From positions 1-14,385 of the forward strand of contig CAYHKW010000025.1 of NCBI GenBank assembly GCA_964357385.1: 14,385 nt of DNA. Reading direction: 5' to 3'. Shown in pieces: positions 1-6,836 of the stretch (positions are counted from its first letter, which is position 1; every line of letters starts with the position of its first letter). Origin of the DNA: JAHFJA01 sp964357385. Its GTDB lineage: Bacteria; Patescibacteriota; Patescibacteriia; JACQRZ01. A program made the position numbers and the translations under genes. The notes beneath the pieces were generated by a model that saw nothing but the letters and a program-made list of their open reading frames with translations, did no database searches and was not told where the DNA came from.

Positions 1-494
1 GGTGTTCCCTCCTCTGGAGTTTCCTCTGTTGGAGTTTCTTCTACTTTTGGTTCAACACCAGCAGTAACTTCAGCTACGGCCGCATCGACAACGGTTCGGT
101 TTGGTTTTATTGCTTCATTACGATCACCAGAACCGCGATGTTCGCGATCACGAGGGGAAAGAGAGAGAGTCTCCTTTGCACCACCAAATGGAATAAGGGG
201 GGCAAGACCAGGAACTTTGATTTCAATGTGGTGGCGGAGGATTTCGTTTGAAAGCTCCAAATCCCTGTTGATCAGGTTTACGGTGCTCGGATCACAGTCA
301 AATTCCGAGAAGATATAGTAGCCATAAAAATTATGGTCTACTGGGTACGCAAGTTTCCTTCGTCCCCATGAGTTGGTGAATTGAATGAGTGCGCCGTGCT
401 TTTTGAGTGTGTCATCGATCAATGTCGTGACCGGCTCTAGCTCGTGTTCGGCGTACTTCCCACTCACCAACGTAAGAAGCTCATAGTGTTTCAT
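1..494 (-). CDS. rpsF: 30S ribosomal protein S6, C-terminal end cut by the window edge
   Basis: This is the small-subunit ribosomal protein that binds 16S rRNA together with S18. Reading leftward from the ATG at 494, the frame stays open for 164 codons to the edge. It begins MKHYELLTLVSG and carries the S6 signature WGRRKLAYPV at residues 43-52, then the second half of the ferredoxin-like fold (YYIFSEFDCD, LSNEILRHHIEIKV). Typical S6 is about 95-100 residues. Here the fold ends near residue 100 and is followed by a low-complexity tail, basic at first and then Glu/Thr/Pro-rich (PKVEETPTEETPEEG), still open at position 3. Acidic S6 tails are known in several bacteria. No SD precedes the start, but an extended -10 promoter lies just upstream. 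In most bacteria ssb and rpsR follow rpsF; those would lie outside this window. Confidence 0.95.
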   Translation of the reverse strand, partial: MKHYELLTLVSGKYAEHELEPVTTLIDDTLKKHGALIQFTNSWGRRKLAYPVDHNFYGYYIFSEFDCDPSTVNLINRDLELSNEILRHHIEIKVPGLAPLIPFGGAKETLSLSPRDREHRGSGDRNEAIKPNRTVVDAAVAEVTAGVEPKVEETPTEETPEEGT

Positions 495-533
495 ACGTGA
501 TATGGATTGGTAATTGGGTTAATTAGTACGGCA

Positions 534-562
534 ATAATACCATGCACTCTTAAAAAAGGCAA
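534..562 (-). promoter_or_regulatory. Putative promoter of rpsF (extended -10)
   Basis: On the minus strand, TTGCCT (557-562) is followed after 17 bp by TATTAT (534-539). The -10 box is preceded by TG plus one base, forming an extended -10. Predicted transcription starts near 527, giving a leader of about 30 nt with no obvious SD. Sigma-70-like promoter called by eye. Confidence 0.5.
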
Positions 563-613
563 TAGATCGGAAGGCGTGAGCCTGGAGACACCAACTTGTG
601 TCCCATAACCCCA

Positions 614-2056
614 CTAAACCTTGTTATTATAAGCTTTTTTGAAAGGGAGTAGGAGGCGCACTTCCTCAATAGATACCCACTTAAACACAATGAGGACAAG
701 AGGATATGAGGCAATGCCGATAAATAGTACGACCAAAAGAGGGAGATAGGGTGCACAAAGCCACACAAGGAGTCCCATTATTGCGCTGGCAAGGCAGATG
801 GCAGGCAGACGGGATAGGCGAGGTCTCAGGCGAGTACGTCGATAAAAAACACCGAATGCAATGATCATAATGAACCCTTCTGTTGCGACTGTCATCCATG
901 CCGCGCCCCAAAATGAAAAGAGGGGAATGAAGATGAGGTACCCCGCCAGACCGCCAATAGCTCCGGCGGCATATCCCCATAACATAGTTCGTTGGGCATT
1001 GATGATGTTAATGAGATGGCCAAACAGAGTGCCAACAAACACCATACCCATTGCGAGAATCAATATTTGCAAGATGCGTCCTGATACAATGAACTCTTTT
1101 CCAGAAATAAATGTCATAATATCCGGCGCGATCAGTATAGTGCCAACGATTAATGGGATTGCCATAATAATCATGGCGTCAAAACTTTTTTGCAGATAGC
1201 GCCTGAATCGTTCATTGTCTTTTTGTGCCCATGCATCGGCAAAACTAGAAAGAGTAATACCCATAAACATCATAGGAATAGTAACCAATACTTCTAGTAT
1301 TCGATATGATGCGCCGTACAAACCGACATCTGCTTCCGGACGAAACAGTGAAAGAATGAGAATATCGGCTTTCAAATAAATCAGATTAAATGTTACTGAT
1401 AGTGCGATAGGCCAACTACGAACAAATACATCGGTTGCAATTATTTTGTCTATGGCAATCCGGATAGGGAATATCTTTCGTGCCTTAAGATACAGAAGCA
1501 GACATTGAATGGCGTTTGCAAGGACGGTGATGATAAGAATTTCATATAATCCCTGATGAAATACCATGGCAGCAATAACGCCTCCTAATAATACAATACG
1601 ACCGATGGCATCAGCGTACGAAGGAAAGACCATTGCCACTCGTTGCTGAAAAAGAGCAGTAAAGAGCTGTATAAGGGATGAAAAGAAAAAGGAAAGGAAG
1701 GTAAGCGCAATACCAACCTTTACTGCAACAGAGTAGGGGAATAGAAGGGCAATCAGCGGGGCAAGCCCTAATGCAATAAGGGCGGTAATAATACGGATCG
1801 AGAGGATGGTGTTAAAAACCTTGCTTTCTTGGTCGCGGCGTTCACTCATCATTTGGATGGCCACAATAGAAAGCCCCATATCAGCAATAACGCCAAAAAT
1901 ACCCAAAAATGTCGTTATGATGGTGTACTGTCCAAACCCTCCTTGTCCCAAGTATTGCGTTAATAGCGAAAAGGCCGCCAATCCGAGAGCGATATTCAAT
2001 CCCTTGGAGATGACCTGGATAATGGTGTGGGTAATAATGGCTTGAGCCTTTGACAT
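614..2056 (-). CDS. Polysaccharide/lipid-linked oligosaccharide flippase, MOP superfamily (Wzx/MurJ-like)
   Basis: A 480-residue polytopic membrane protein with about 12-14 hydrophobic segments spread along its whole length. It begins MSKAQAIITHTIIQVISKGL and has the family-typical N-terminal pattern in which a first helix with conserved small residues is followed by YLGQGGFGQYTIITTFLGI (Wzx/oligosaccharide repeat unit transporters commonly show LGxxxFGxYxxxxxxxxxxxxxxDxGL; here IADMGL follows). The length matches Wzx-type flippases (about 400-500 aa). The family moves undecaprenyl-linked glycans across the cytoplasmic membrane; the substrate cannot be read from sequence. The short basic segment between late helices (YRRTRLRPRLSRLP) and the Lys-rich C terminus are probably cytoplasmic. 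No SD is visible; the bases before ATG read ATTCACCTCATT. No glycosyltransferase genes sit beside it, so it is not in an obvious glycan operon. A MurJ role is possible but not favoured. Confidence 0.85.
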   Translation of the reverse strand: MSKAQAIITHTIIQVISKGLNIALGLAAFSLLTQYLGQGGFGQYTIITTFLGIFGVIADMGLSIVAIQMMSERRDQESKVFNTILSIRIITALIALGLAPLIALLFPYSVAVKVGIALTFLSFFFSSLIQLFTALFQQRVAMVFPSYADAIGRIVLLGGVIAAMVFHQGLYEILIITVLANAIQCLLLYLKARKIFPIRIAIDKIIATDVFVRSWPIALSVTFNLIYLKADILILSLFRPEADVGLYGASYRILEVLVTIPMMFMGITLSSFADAWAQKDNERFRRYLQKSFDAMIIMAIPLIVGTILIAPDIMTFISGKEFIVSGRILQILILAMGMVFVGTLFGHLINIINAQRTMLWGYAAGAIGGLAGYLIFIPLFSFWGAAWMTVATEGFIMIIAFGVFYRRTRLRPRLSRLPAICLASAIMGLLVWLCAPYLPLLVVLFIGIASYPLVLIVFKWVSIEEVRLLLPFKKAYNNKV

Positions 2057-2086
2057 AATGAGGTGAATAATAATGTGATACAGCCT

Positions 2087-2133
2087 ATCGTTCTTTTAAC
2101 GATACCATTTTTTGATTGAATACGCTATTTATA
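2087..2133 (-). promoter_or_regulatory. Weak flippase promoter region with a leader hairpin
   Basis: On the minus strand a -10-like TATAAA (2128-2133) sits about 72 bp before the flippase ATG, but no good -35 is found at 16-18 bp. Between it and the start lies a small dyad, ATCGTT-CTTTT-AACGAT (2087-2103), which could fold in the leader RNA. Both are suggestive only. Confidence 0.25.
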
Positions 2134-2145
2134 CACATGCCTACA

Positions 2146-2174
2146 TTGACGAAAGGTGAGGAAAATGATATAGT
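2146..2174 (+). promoter_or_regulatory. Strong promoter for the SpoIID-domain gene
   Basis: TTGACG (2146-2151), a 17-bp spacer and TATAGT (2169-2174), with TGA directly before the -10 making it an extended -10. This is among the best sigma-70 matches in the window. The predicted start near 2181 leaves a leader of about 78 nt before ATG 2259, containing a purine run GAAGGGG (2235-2241) and the 10-bp palindrome GCGGCGCCGC (2241-2250). Confidence 0.7.
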
Positions 2175-2258
2175 TAGTGTATTGAGATGAGCAAAGACCC
2201 ATGACACATGAGGGGAATTGCATAGGTAGTCTCAGAAGGGGCGGCGCCGCATTTTTAT

Positions 2259-4358
2259 ATGAACGGCGTTTTTAATTACAATCCAGCAAACTATAACCCT
2301 TCAGGGATTTTTTATTCCAAATCAAAAAAGGGGATGGTGTCATGGTCAGGCGTGCTTGTCGCTATGGCAATTTCTCTTTTTATTGTAGCAGGGCTTTCAT
2401 TTACCTTAAACATTTTCAATCAAAAGATTAGCCATGCCAAAATTCCTGATTCCGACAGTTTGGTATATATGTGGCTTGCAAAAGCCCTGTCAGTTTCTCA
2501 AGCTGATGCGGTTACCGTTACATCAGTGAAAGCAATGCGCCTTATCCAAAGCGCATCAAATCTGAGTCTTGCAAAAAAGGGGACTACTTCTTTTACGATC
2601 GGTTTTAAAAATACTGGTTCATCGAACTGGCCATCACAAGGAGTAAGTCTTCGTTCTTCGGCAACACGGGGAAGTTATCTTTCACATAGCTCATGGATTT
2701 CAGCGACGGTAGTAAAAGATTCAATTCAAAGCGCAAAGCCCGGTGAGTTGGTATATGTTACGGTGATTATTGAAGCTCCTAATACAATGGGAACATATAC
2801 CGATAATTTTGCATTATACTATTCAGGACAAAAAATTCTGGGTACTGAGACACCCATAACGATTGCGGTTTTAGGTGGTGTACCTGATACACAAATTAGT
2901 TCAAAGCCTGCAACGCTCGTATCAAACGTATCGAGTACCGTACCAGCAGCTGTCCCGGTGGTATCCAGTAACAACACCGGTACGTTTAGTGCCATGAAGC
3001 TTATTCAGTCAGCTTCAAATCTTAGTATTGGCCAGCTTCAATCAGCTGATTTTCAAATCGGTTGGAAAAATACCGGTACCGCTATTTGGAAGGCAGGAGA
3101 GACTCCTATCCGTGTTCGTTCTTCAGCGCGCACCGAAAGTTATTTCCGCCATCCAACCTGGGATGATGGAGTTTGGGCTACTACACTTACTTCAGATGTG
3201 AAACCAGGTGAGGTGGTATATACTTCATTTAAACTCGAAGCCCCTACGGGGATTGGAAATTATAATGAAACGTTTACCCTGTATCGTGGATCTTCTCCGA
3301 TGGTATCTGCACAAGTAACGCTTCCTATTCAAGTAGTAAAAGGTGCGCCAAAAGTACAAATCGCGCAAGAAGGCAACGCAACCCCCATTGTAAATACATC
3401 AACTGCCACCATTCCGACCCCCACCGCTGTAAGTGGCACTGCTATTACTAATGCGATTACCGAAACTGAACCGACTATCCGTGTGGGTGTCTTTCATTCA
3501 CGGGAACCAATAAAGATTACGGCAAATAAGTCGTTTGAAGCACGCAATAGTCAAGGGCAAACGCTTGCCAGTATTGCACAAGGAAGTATTGCAACAGTAA
3601 CATTCGACTTTGTTCAAAAAACATATACCCTGTCTACTGATGCAGCAACGACGGCATCACCCACCTATATTCGTTTTGTGGGAACAGGTTCACCAGTAAC
3701 TGGTTTGCCTGATCAAGATACGGTATTTGAAATCGTTTCTTATATTGACCATCCAGGATGGAGTTCAACCCTTAATGACAATCGGTTCCGCTCTGCAGTC
3801 GAAGTCCGCTATTCTGAGTCAAAAGATCGCGTATGGCTTATCAATGATCTTTCATTGGAAAGCTATATCAAGGGATTGGGTGAAACATCAAATAAATCAC
3901 CGTATGAATTTCAAAAGTCGCTTATCATTGCCGCTCGTACGTATGCAAAGATCGTGATGCGTACTAATAAGTATCCTGGTGAAAATTTTAACCTTCGAAA
4001 TACTGATGCTGATCAGGTGTACCGCGGGTATAGTTCAGAAATCCGTATGCCTCAGTTTGCAAAGGCAGTGGATGAAACACGGGGAATAGTGGTAACGTAT
4101 AATGGTGCAATCGTAGTTACCCCGTACTACTCAAATAGCGATGGGCGTACTCGTTCATGGGATGAAGTCTGGGCAGGGAGTGCAAAGCCGTGGTTGGTAA
4201 GCGTTGCTGATCCATTTTGTGCTGGTCTTACGTTGTGGGGTCATGGGGTGGGTATGTCAGCACGGGGAGCCGTAGCGATGGCAGCAGCCGGGAGTACGTT
4301 TGATCAAATTTTGAAGCACTATTATACCGGCGTACAGCTTACCCGCATGTATCAATAA
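2259..4358 (+). CDS. Membrane-anchored SpoIID/LytB-domain protein with two NBR1-like Ig domains
   Basis: 699 residues. A single transmembrane helix at about 30-52 follows a polar Asn/Tyr-rich N terminus, so the bulk should be outside the membrane. Two related beta-sandwich domains follow (about 91-205 and 245-360). They share LIQSASNLS near their starts, then KNTGSSNWPSQG and KNTGTAIWKAG, the pattern of the Ig-like domain first named from NBR1. A Thr/Pro/Ala linker (about 365-400) leads to a SpoIID domain (about 405-697) with SLESYIKGLGE, SLIIAARTYA, GHGVGMSARGAVAMA and ILKHYYTG. In SpoIID, the lytic transglycosylase of spore engulfment, a Glu in the GE-type motif is catalytic; E542 is the likely equivalent. 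A peptidoglycan-cleaving or amidase-enhancing wall role is inferred. No spore formation is implied. ATG 2259 lacks a close SD; ATG 2334 (residue 26) also keeps the anchor. Ends in tandem TAATAA; the PilT-like gene follows 66 bp later. Confidence 0.85.
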   Translation: MNGVFNYNPANYNPSGIFYSKSKKGMVSWSGVLVAMAISLFIVAGLSFTLNIFNQKISHAKIPDSDSLVYMWLAKALSVSQADAVTVTSVKAMRLIQSASNLSLAKKGTTSFTIGFKNTGSSNWPSQGVSLRSSATRGSYLSHSSWISATVVKDSIQSAKPGELVYVTVIIEAPNTMGTYTDNFALYYSGQKILGTETPITIAVLGGVPDTQISSKPATLVSNVSSTVPAAVPVVSSNNTGTFSAMKLIQSASNLSIGQLQSADFQIGWKNTGTAIWKAGETPIRVRSSARTESYFRHPTWDDGVWATTLTSDVKPGEVVYTSFKLEAPTGIGNYNETFTLYRGSSPMVSAQVTLPIQVVKGAPKVQIAQEGNATPIVNTSTATIPTPTAVSGTAITNAITETEPTIRVGVFHSREPIKITANKSFEARNSQGQTLASIAQGSIATVTFDFVQKTYTLSTDAATTASPTYIRFVGTGSPVTGLPDQDTVFEIVSYIDHPGWSSTLNDNRFRSAVEVRYSESKDRVWLINDLSLESYIKGLGETSNKSPYEFQKSLIIAARTYAKIVMRTNKYPGENFNLRNTDADQVYRGYSSEIRMPQFAKAVDETRGIVVTYNGAIVVTPYYSNSDGRTRSWDEVWAGSAKPWLVSVADPFCAGLTLWGHGVGMSARGAVAMAAAGSTFDQILKHYYTGVQLTRMYQ

Positions 4359-4424
4359 TAGTACTCAGAGTTGACGTTCACAGGGTTTTGTGTCAGGCTT
4401 TGACTATCATTTGTCTCATATTAT

Positions 4425-5492
4425 ATGACACTTAATCAATTACTTACCCACGCGCAACAACATTCCGCTTCGGACTTGCATCTATATACAGGAAAGCGGC
4501 CTATTGTTCGTGTGGGCGGACGTCTTAAAGAGATTGAGGGACAGGATATTTTGACCCCTGGCGTGGTACAAGACCTTGCCTATAGCATCCTTACACCGAT
4601 GCAGCGGGAGTTTTTCGATGAAGGAAAGGAATTGGATGTTTCCCATGAGATTGAAGGAGTAGGGCGCTTCCGTATCAACTTGATGTGGGAGAAAAACAGC
4701 GTTGGTCTTATTGCTCGTTTGATTCCCGTGGAGATTCCTACAATGGATGATTTGCATATTCCTGAGGTAGCCAAGAATTTTATAAACATGAAAAGCGGAT
4801 TGGTACTAGTGACTGGCCCTGCAGGATGCGGTAAGTCCACCACGCTTGCTTCGATGATTGACGCGATTAACACCAATCGCGGAGAAAACATTATTACCCT
4901 TGAAGATCCGATCGAGTTTCTATTTACCCCAAAGCAGTCAATTATTCGCCAACGACAACTCGGACAAGATATGCGTTCGTTTAGCGAAAGTTTGAAATAT
5001 GTATTGCGTCAAGACCCTAACGTTATTATGGTGGGGGAAATGCGCGATTTGGAAACGATTGCTGCAACGATAACATTGGCAGAAACCGGGCATTTGGTGT
5101 TTGCCACACTTCACACATTTAGCGCTGCTGAAACAATCAGTCGTATTGTTGATGTCTTCCCTCCTTCACAGCAAACACAGATTCGCTTGCAGCTTGCAGC
5201 AACATTAAAAGGAGTCATTTCACAGCGATTGGTGGTAACTGAAAATGATCAGCGTATTGCCGTACGCGAAGTGCTATTAAATACTCCCGCAATATCAACA
5301 TTGATTCGTGAAAACAAGTTGCAACAAATCGAAACCGTATTGCAAACCAACGGTGGTAAGGGTATGTGCACTATGGATAATAGTGTGAAAGAATTATATA
5401 AGAAGGGTATCATTAGCTATGACGAAGCATTGTCATATATGGTTCATCCCGACACATTAAAAAATGTGGAACAGGATCAAGACGAAGCATAA
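4425..5492 (+). CDS. pilT: PilT-like type IV pilus motor ATPase
   Basis: 355 residues, the usual PilT length. PilT hexamers in the cytoplasm use ATP to disassemble type IV pili, giving retraction and twitching. Visible landmarks: N-terminal PAS-like domain with ASDLHLYTGKRPIVRVGG (residues about 15-32), Walker A GPAGCGKST (131-139), Walker B region VIMVGEMRD (200-208) and the His box FATLHTFSA (226-234, H230). The C-terminal domain contains VREVLLNTPAISTLIRENKLQQIE, close to PilT's AIRNLIREGK motif. PilB signatures such as the tetracysteine zinc motif are absent, which favours the retraction ATPase or a PilT/PilU paralogue. No pilin, platform or PilB gene is nearby, so its partners must be elsewhere. 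The 66-bp gap after the SpoIID gene has no convincing terminator, so co-transcription is possible. No SD is seen. Ends in tandem TAATAG. Confidence 0.92.
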   Translation: MTLNQLLTHAQQHSASDLHLYTGKRPIVRVGGRLKEIEGQDILTPGVVQDLAYSILTPMQREFFDEGKELDVSHEIEGVGRFRINLMWEKNSVGLIARLIPVEIPTMDDLHIPEVAKNFINMKSGLVLVTGPAGCGKSTTLASMIDAINTNRGENIITLEDPIEFLFTPKQSIIRQRQLGQDMRSFSESLKYVLRQDPNVIMVGEMRDLETIAATITLAETGHLVFATLHTFSAAETISRIVDVFPPSQQTQIRLQLAATLKGVISQRLVVTENDQRIAVREVLLNTPAISTLIRENKLQQIETVLQTNGGKGMCTMDNSVKELYKKGIISYDEALSYMVHPDTLKNVEQDQDEA

Positions 5493-5508
5493 TAGTGTGT
5501 ATTGAGGG

Positions 5509-5536
5509 TTGTTTTATTCGGACAGCAATGTATAGT
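5509..5536 (+). promoter_or_regulatory. Putative promoter of tRNA-Arg
   Basis: TTGTTT (5509-5514), 16-bp spacer, TATAGT (5531-5536), ending 10 bp before the tRNA. The placement fits a stable-RNA promoter with a very short leader; the -35 is imperfect. Confidence 0.45.
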
Positions 5537-5546
5537 AGGTAAACAT

Positions 5547-5620
5547 GCGCTCGTAGCTCAGTGGATTAGAGCATCTGGCTTCGGACCAGAGGGTCGGGGG
5601 TTCGAATCCCTCCGAGCGCA
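5547..5620 (+). tRNA. tRNA-Arg, anticodon UCG
   Basis: Full cloverleaf: acceptor GCGCTCG (5547-5553) pairs with CGAGCGC (5613-5619); D stem GCTC/GAGC; anticodon stem TCTGG/CCAGA around loop CTTCGGA, anticodon TCG at 5581-5583; five-base variable region; T arm with TTCGAAT (5601-5607); discriminator A 5620. It reads CGA and, by wobble, other CGN codons. No CCA is encoded (ATTTG follows), so CCA must be added after transcription, unlike the neighbouring tRNA. Confidence 0.95.
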
Positions 5621-5631
5621 ATTTGCATAAA

Positions 5632-5660
5632 TTGACACCTTGTTTTAGGGACGATAGGAT
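5632..5660 (+). promoter_or_regulatory. Putative promoter of tRNA-Lys
   Basis: Perfect -35 TTGACA (5632-5637), 17-bp spacer, TAGGAT (5655-5660), eight bases before the mature tRNA. The same TTGACA-17-TAGGAT arrangement occurs on the minus strand at 6787-6815. It suggests that the second tRNA can be transcribed independently of the first. Confidence 0.55.
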
Positions 5661-5668
5661 AGTATTAT

Positions 5669-5744
5669 GCGCTCATAGCTCAGTTGGTAGAGCAGTTGCC
5701 TCTTAAGCAAACGGTCGTAGGTTCAAATCCTGCTGGGCGCACCA
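5669..5744 (+). tRNA. tRNA-Lys, anticodon CUU, CCA encoded
   Basis: Acceptor GCGCTCA (5669-5675) pairs with TGGGCGC (5734-5740) with one G-T pair; D stem GCTC/GAGC; anticodon loop CTCTTAA with anticodon CTT at 5702-5704; variable CGGTC; T arm GTAGG-TTCAAAT-CCTGC; discriminator A 5741 followed by CCA (5742-5744). The anticodon stem GTTGC/GCAAA has one mismatched end pair (G5695 with A5711). Decodes AAG. Confidence 0.93.
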
Positions 5745-5771
5745 ATGATGCAATTTTGAATATATGTTTAC

Positions 5772-5796
5772 AAAAAGCCCCATGACGGGGCTTTTT
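5772..5796 (+). terminator. Rho-independent terminator after the tRNAs
   Basis: Stem AAAAAGCCCC (5772-5781), loop ATGAC, stem GGGGCTTTTT (5787-5796). The GC core with a T tail closes the tRNA transcription unit 28 bp after tRNA-Lys. The A tract opposite also makes it usable on the minus strand. Confidence 0.85.
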
Positions 5797-5852
5797 GGTA
5801 TCGGTATGTTTTGGTGTAGGCTTATAGTTATAGAAATAAACACACAAGCTAT

Positions 5853-6437
5853 ATGATCCCTTCTGATTTTCATATTTATATTCTTCCCGGTGGCGACGGA
5901 GCTAATGACTATGGTTGGTTTGATTGGCTAAAGCAAGAGCTTGAAAAACAAGGTTACAAAAACGTAACTATCGCGACTGCATCTATTTTAAGTCCTGCTG
6001 ACCGCGCAAAGTATTATGAATCGCAGTATATTCTTGATAAAAATTCAGTCCTCGTAGGACATAGTTTTGGGGCACTAGCTGCGATGAAATGGATTGAACA
6101 GTCCAATATTTCCATTCATGGACTACTACTTGTTGATCCCAGTGTGAAATGTGCTTTCGAAGAGCCATGGGAAGAAGACGAAGAACAAAGATTACCCTAC
6201 CTGAATTCATGGGATTGGCAGATGGATTTAAAAAAGGTACGAGGATTGGTTAAAAGGAAGCGTATTATCGGTTGTGAAATTCTTGGGACAAAAAACCCTA
6301 ATCGGCGGAATGTGCATGAAGAGATTTATGCTCAACAACTCGATGCGCCATATATATTCACCTGTGGACAATTACAACATTTTTCAGGCAAAGAAGAACC
6401 GATTGTGCTTGAAAATTTGTTAGCATTATTGCCATAA
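5853..6437 (+). CDS. RBBP9/YdeN-like alpha/beta-hydrolase, possibly lacking its catalytic Asp
   Basis: 194 residues, the compact size of the RBBP9/YdeN (DUF1234-type) serine hydrolases. An early strand IYILPGGDG is followed by a helix WLKQELEKQGY, then the nucleophile elbow VLVGHSFGALAAMKW (GHSFG at 69-73, Ser71). LLLVDPS (91-97) follows as in the family. His176 (LQHFSG) is in the right place for the catalytic His (family GHFN). The acidic member is usually in a NDPxVP-like stretch; the matching stretch here appears to be GTKNPNRRNV (145-154), with Asn148 where Asp is expected. If that alignment is right, activity could be weak or another acid could serve. No signal peptide, so cytoplasmic. 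Substrate unknown. It follows the terminator at 5772-5796; a -10-like TATAGT lies at 5823-5828 without a clear -35, and there is no SD. Confidence 0.75.
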   Translation: MIPSDFHIYILPGGDGANDYGWFDWLKQELEKQGYKNVTIATASILSPADRAKYYESQYILDKNSVLVGHSFGALAAMKWIEQSNISIHGLLLVDPSVKCAFEEPWEEDEEQRLPYLNSWDWQMDLKKVRGLVKRKRIIGCEILGTKNPNRRNVHEEIYAQQLDAPYIFTCGQLQHFSGKEEPIVLENLLALLP

Positions 6438-6452
6438 ACGATTTGGGGAGAA

Positions 6453-6476
6453 TAAAAAACCTACTTTTACAGTAGG
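6453..6476 (-). terminator. Terminator of the small membrane-protein gene
   Basis: On the minus strand: CCTACT (6471-6476), loop GTAAA, AGTAGG (6460-6465), then TTTTTTATT. It begins 17 bp after the stop of the 85-aa gene and closes it as a single-gene unit. It lies just after the end of the convergent hydrolase gene. Confidence 0.7.
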
Positions 6477-6492
6477 AGTGAGGACGATATCT

Positions 6493-6750
6493 TTAGCTCC
6501 TTCTCAGATTTTTGATTTCTTCTTCAAGTCTTTCTATTCTTGTTTCTAACCCCATACAACGCCAATATAGTGCAGCAATTAACCAAAAATGACTTAGTGC
6601 GAACCCAAAGATATATGTCTTGTTGTATAAGAGATACTCTAGAGCTTCACCTAGTGCAAGTACGACACTAGCTAAAACCATAAGAACAATAAAAAGTACT
6701 AATGATTCTTTTTTCTTTACTAATTCGGTCAAAAAATATCTTGATCCCAT
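6493..6750 (-). CDS. Small two-helix membrane protein with C-terminal coiled coil, unknown function
   Basis: 85 residues and not recognised as a named family. Two hydrophobic helices (about 17-34 and 46-64) are separated by a short polar loop (EYLLYNKTY). A charged heptad-like C terminus follows, LETRIERLEEEIKNLRRS (68-85), probably a cytoplasmic coiled coil that could mediate oligomerisation. The gene is well supported as real: it has a classical SD (GGAGGT, 6760-6765, 9 bases before ATG), a promoter with perfect -35 (6787-6815) and its own terminator (6453-6476). It lies alone on the minus strand between two plus-strand genes and shares a promoter region with the leaderless gene at 6837. 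The strong SD contrasts with its SD-less neighbours, which may mean a different expression level or a later arrival. Confidence 0.8.
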   Translation of the reverse strand: MGSRYFLTELVKKKESLVLFIVLMVLASVVLALGEALEYLLYNKTYIFGFALSHFWLIAALYWRCMGLETRIERLEEEIKNLRRS

Positions 6751-6759
6751 TTACCTTAC

Positions 6760-6765
6760 ACCTCC
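6760..6765 (-). promoter_or_regulatory. Strong Shine-Dalgarno of the 85-aa gene
   Basis: Minus-strand GGAGGT nine bases before the ATG at 6750. It fixes the start and is one of the few full SD sequences in the window. Confidence 0.85.
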
Positions 6766-6786
6766 CAAGGAATAAATAACTCCATC

Positions 6787-6815
6787 ATCCTAGCGTTTTT
6801 GGGACATTTTGTCAA
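6787..6815 (-). promoter_or_regulatory. Promoter of the 85-aa membrane-protein gene
   Basis: Minus strand: TTGACA (6810-6815), 17-bp spacer, TAGGAT (6787-6792). Predicted start is near 6780, giving a leader of about 30 nt. It overlaps the divergent promoter at 6801-6830, so simultaneous RNA polymerase binding at both seems unlikely. Confidence 0.6.
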
Positions 6816-6830
6816 GGCAGATGCTATACT
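6801..6830 (+). promoter_or_regulatory. Extended -10 promoter for a probably leaderless mRNA
   Basis: TGC followed by TATACT (6825-6830) forms an extended -10; a partial -35 GGGACA (6801-6806) lies 18 bp upstream. The expected start, about seven bases after the -10, falls on the A of ATG 6837, leaving no leader. It overlaps the opposing promoter at 6787-6815. Confidence 0.55.
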
Positions 6831-6836
6831 TACTAC

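Noticed and set aside
552..602. Flippase terminator in the gap before rpsF
   Set aside because: Small hairpins (GGCGTGAGCC at 573-582 and GACAC/GTGTC at 587-602) and a T run on the minus strand exist, but they are not adjacent to each other as a terminator requires.
861..1199. Plus-strand open frame of 112 codons opposite the flippase
   Set aside because: It is the antisense reading of membrane-helix codons; no independent start signal.
2241..2250. GCGGCGCCGC followed by ATTTTT as a terminator or attenuator before the SpoIID gene
   Set aside because: The 10-bp palindrome has no room for a loop beyond a 3-bp stem, so a stable hairpin is unlikely. It could be a protein-binding dyad, but nothing else supports that.
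4371..4410. TTGACG and TATCAT as a pilT promoter
   Set aside because: The 28-bp spacing is far too long and no better pair was found, so I did not call it.
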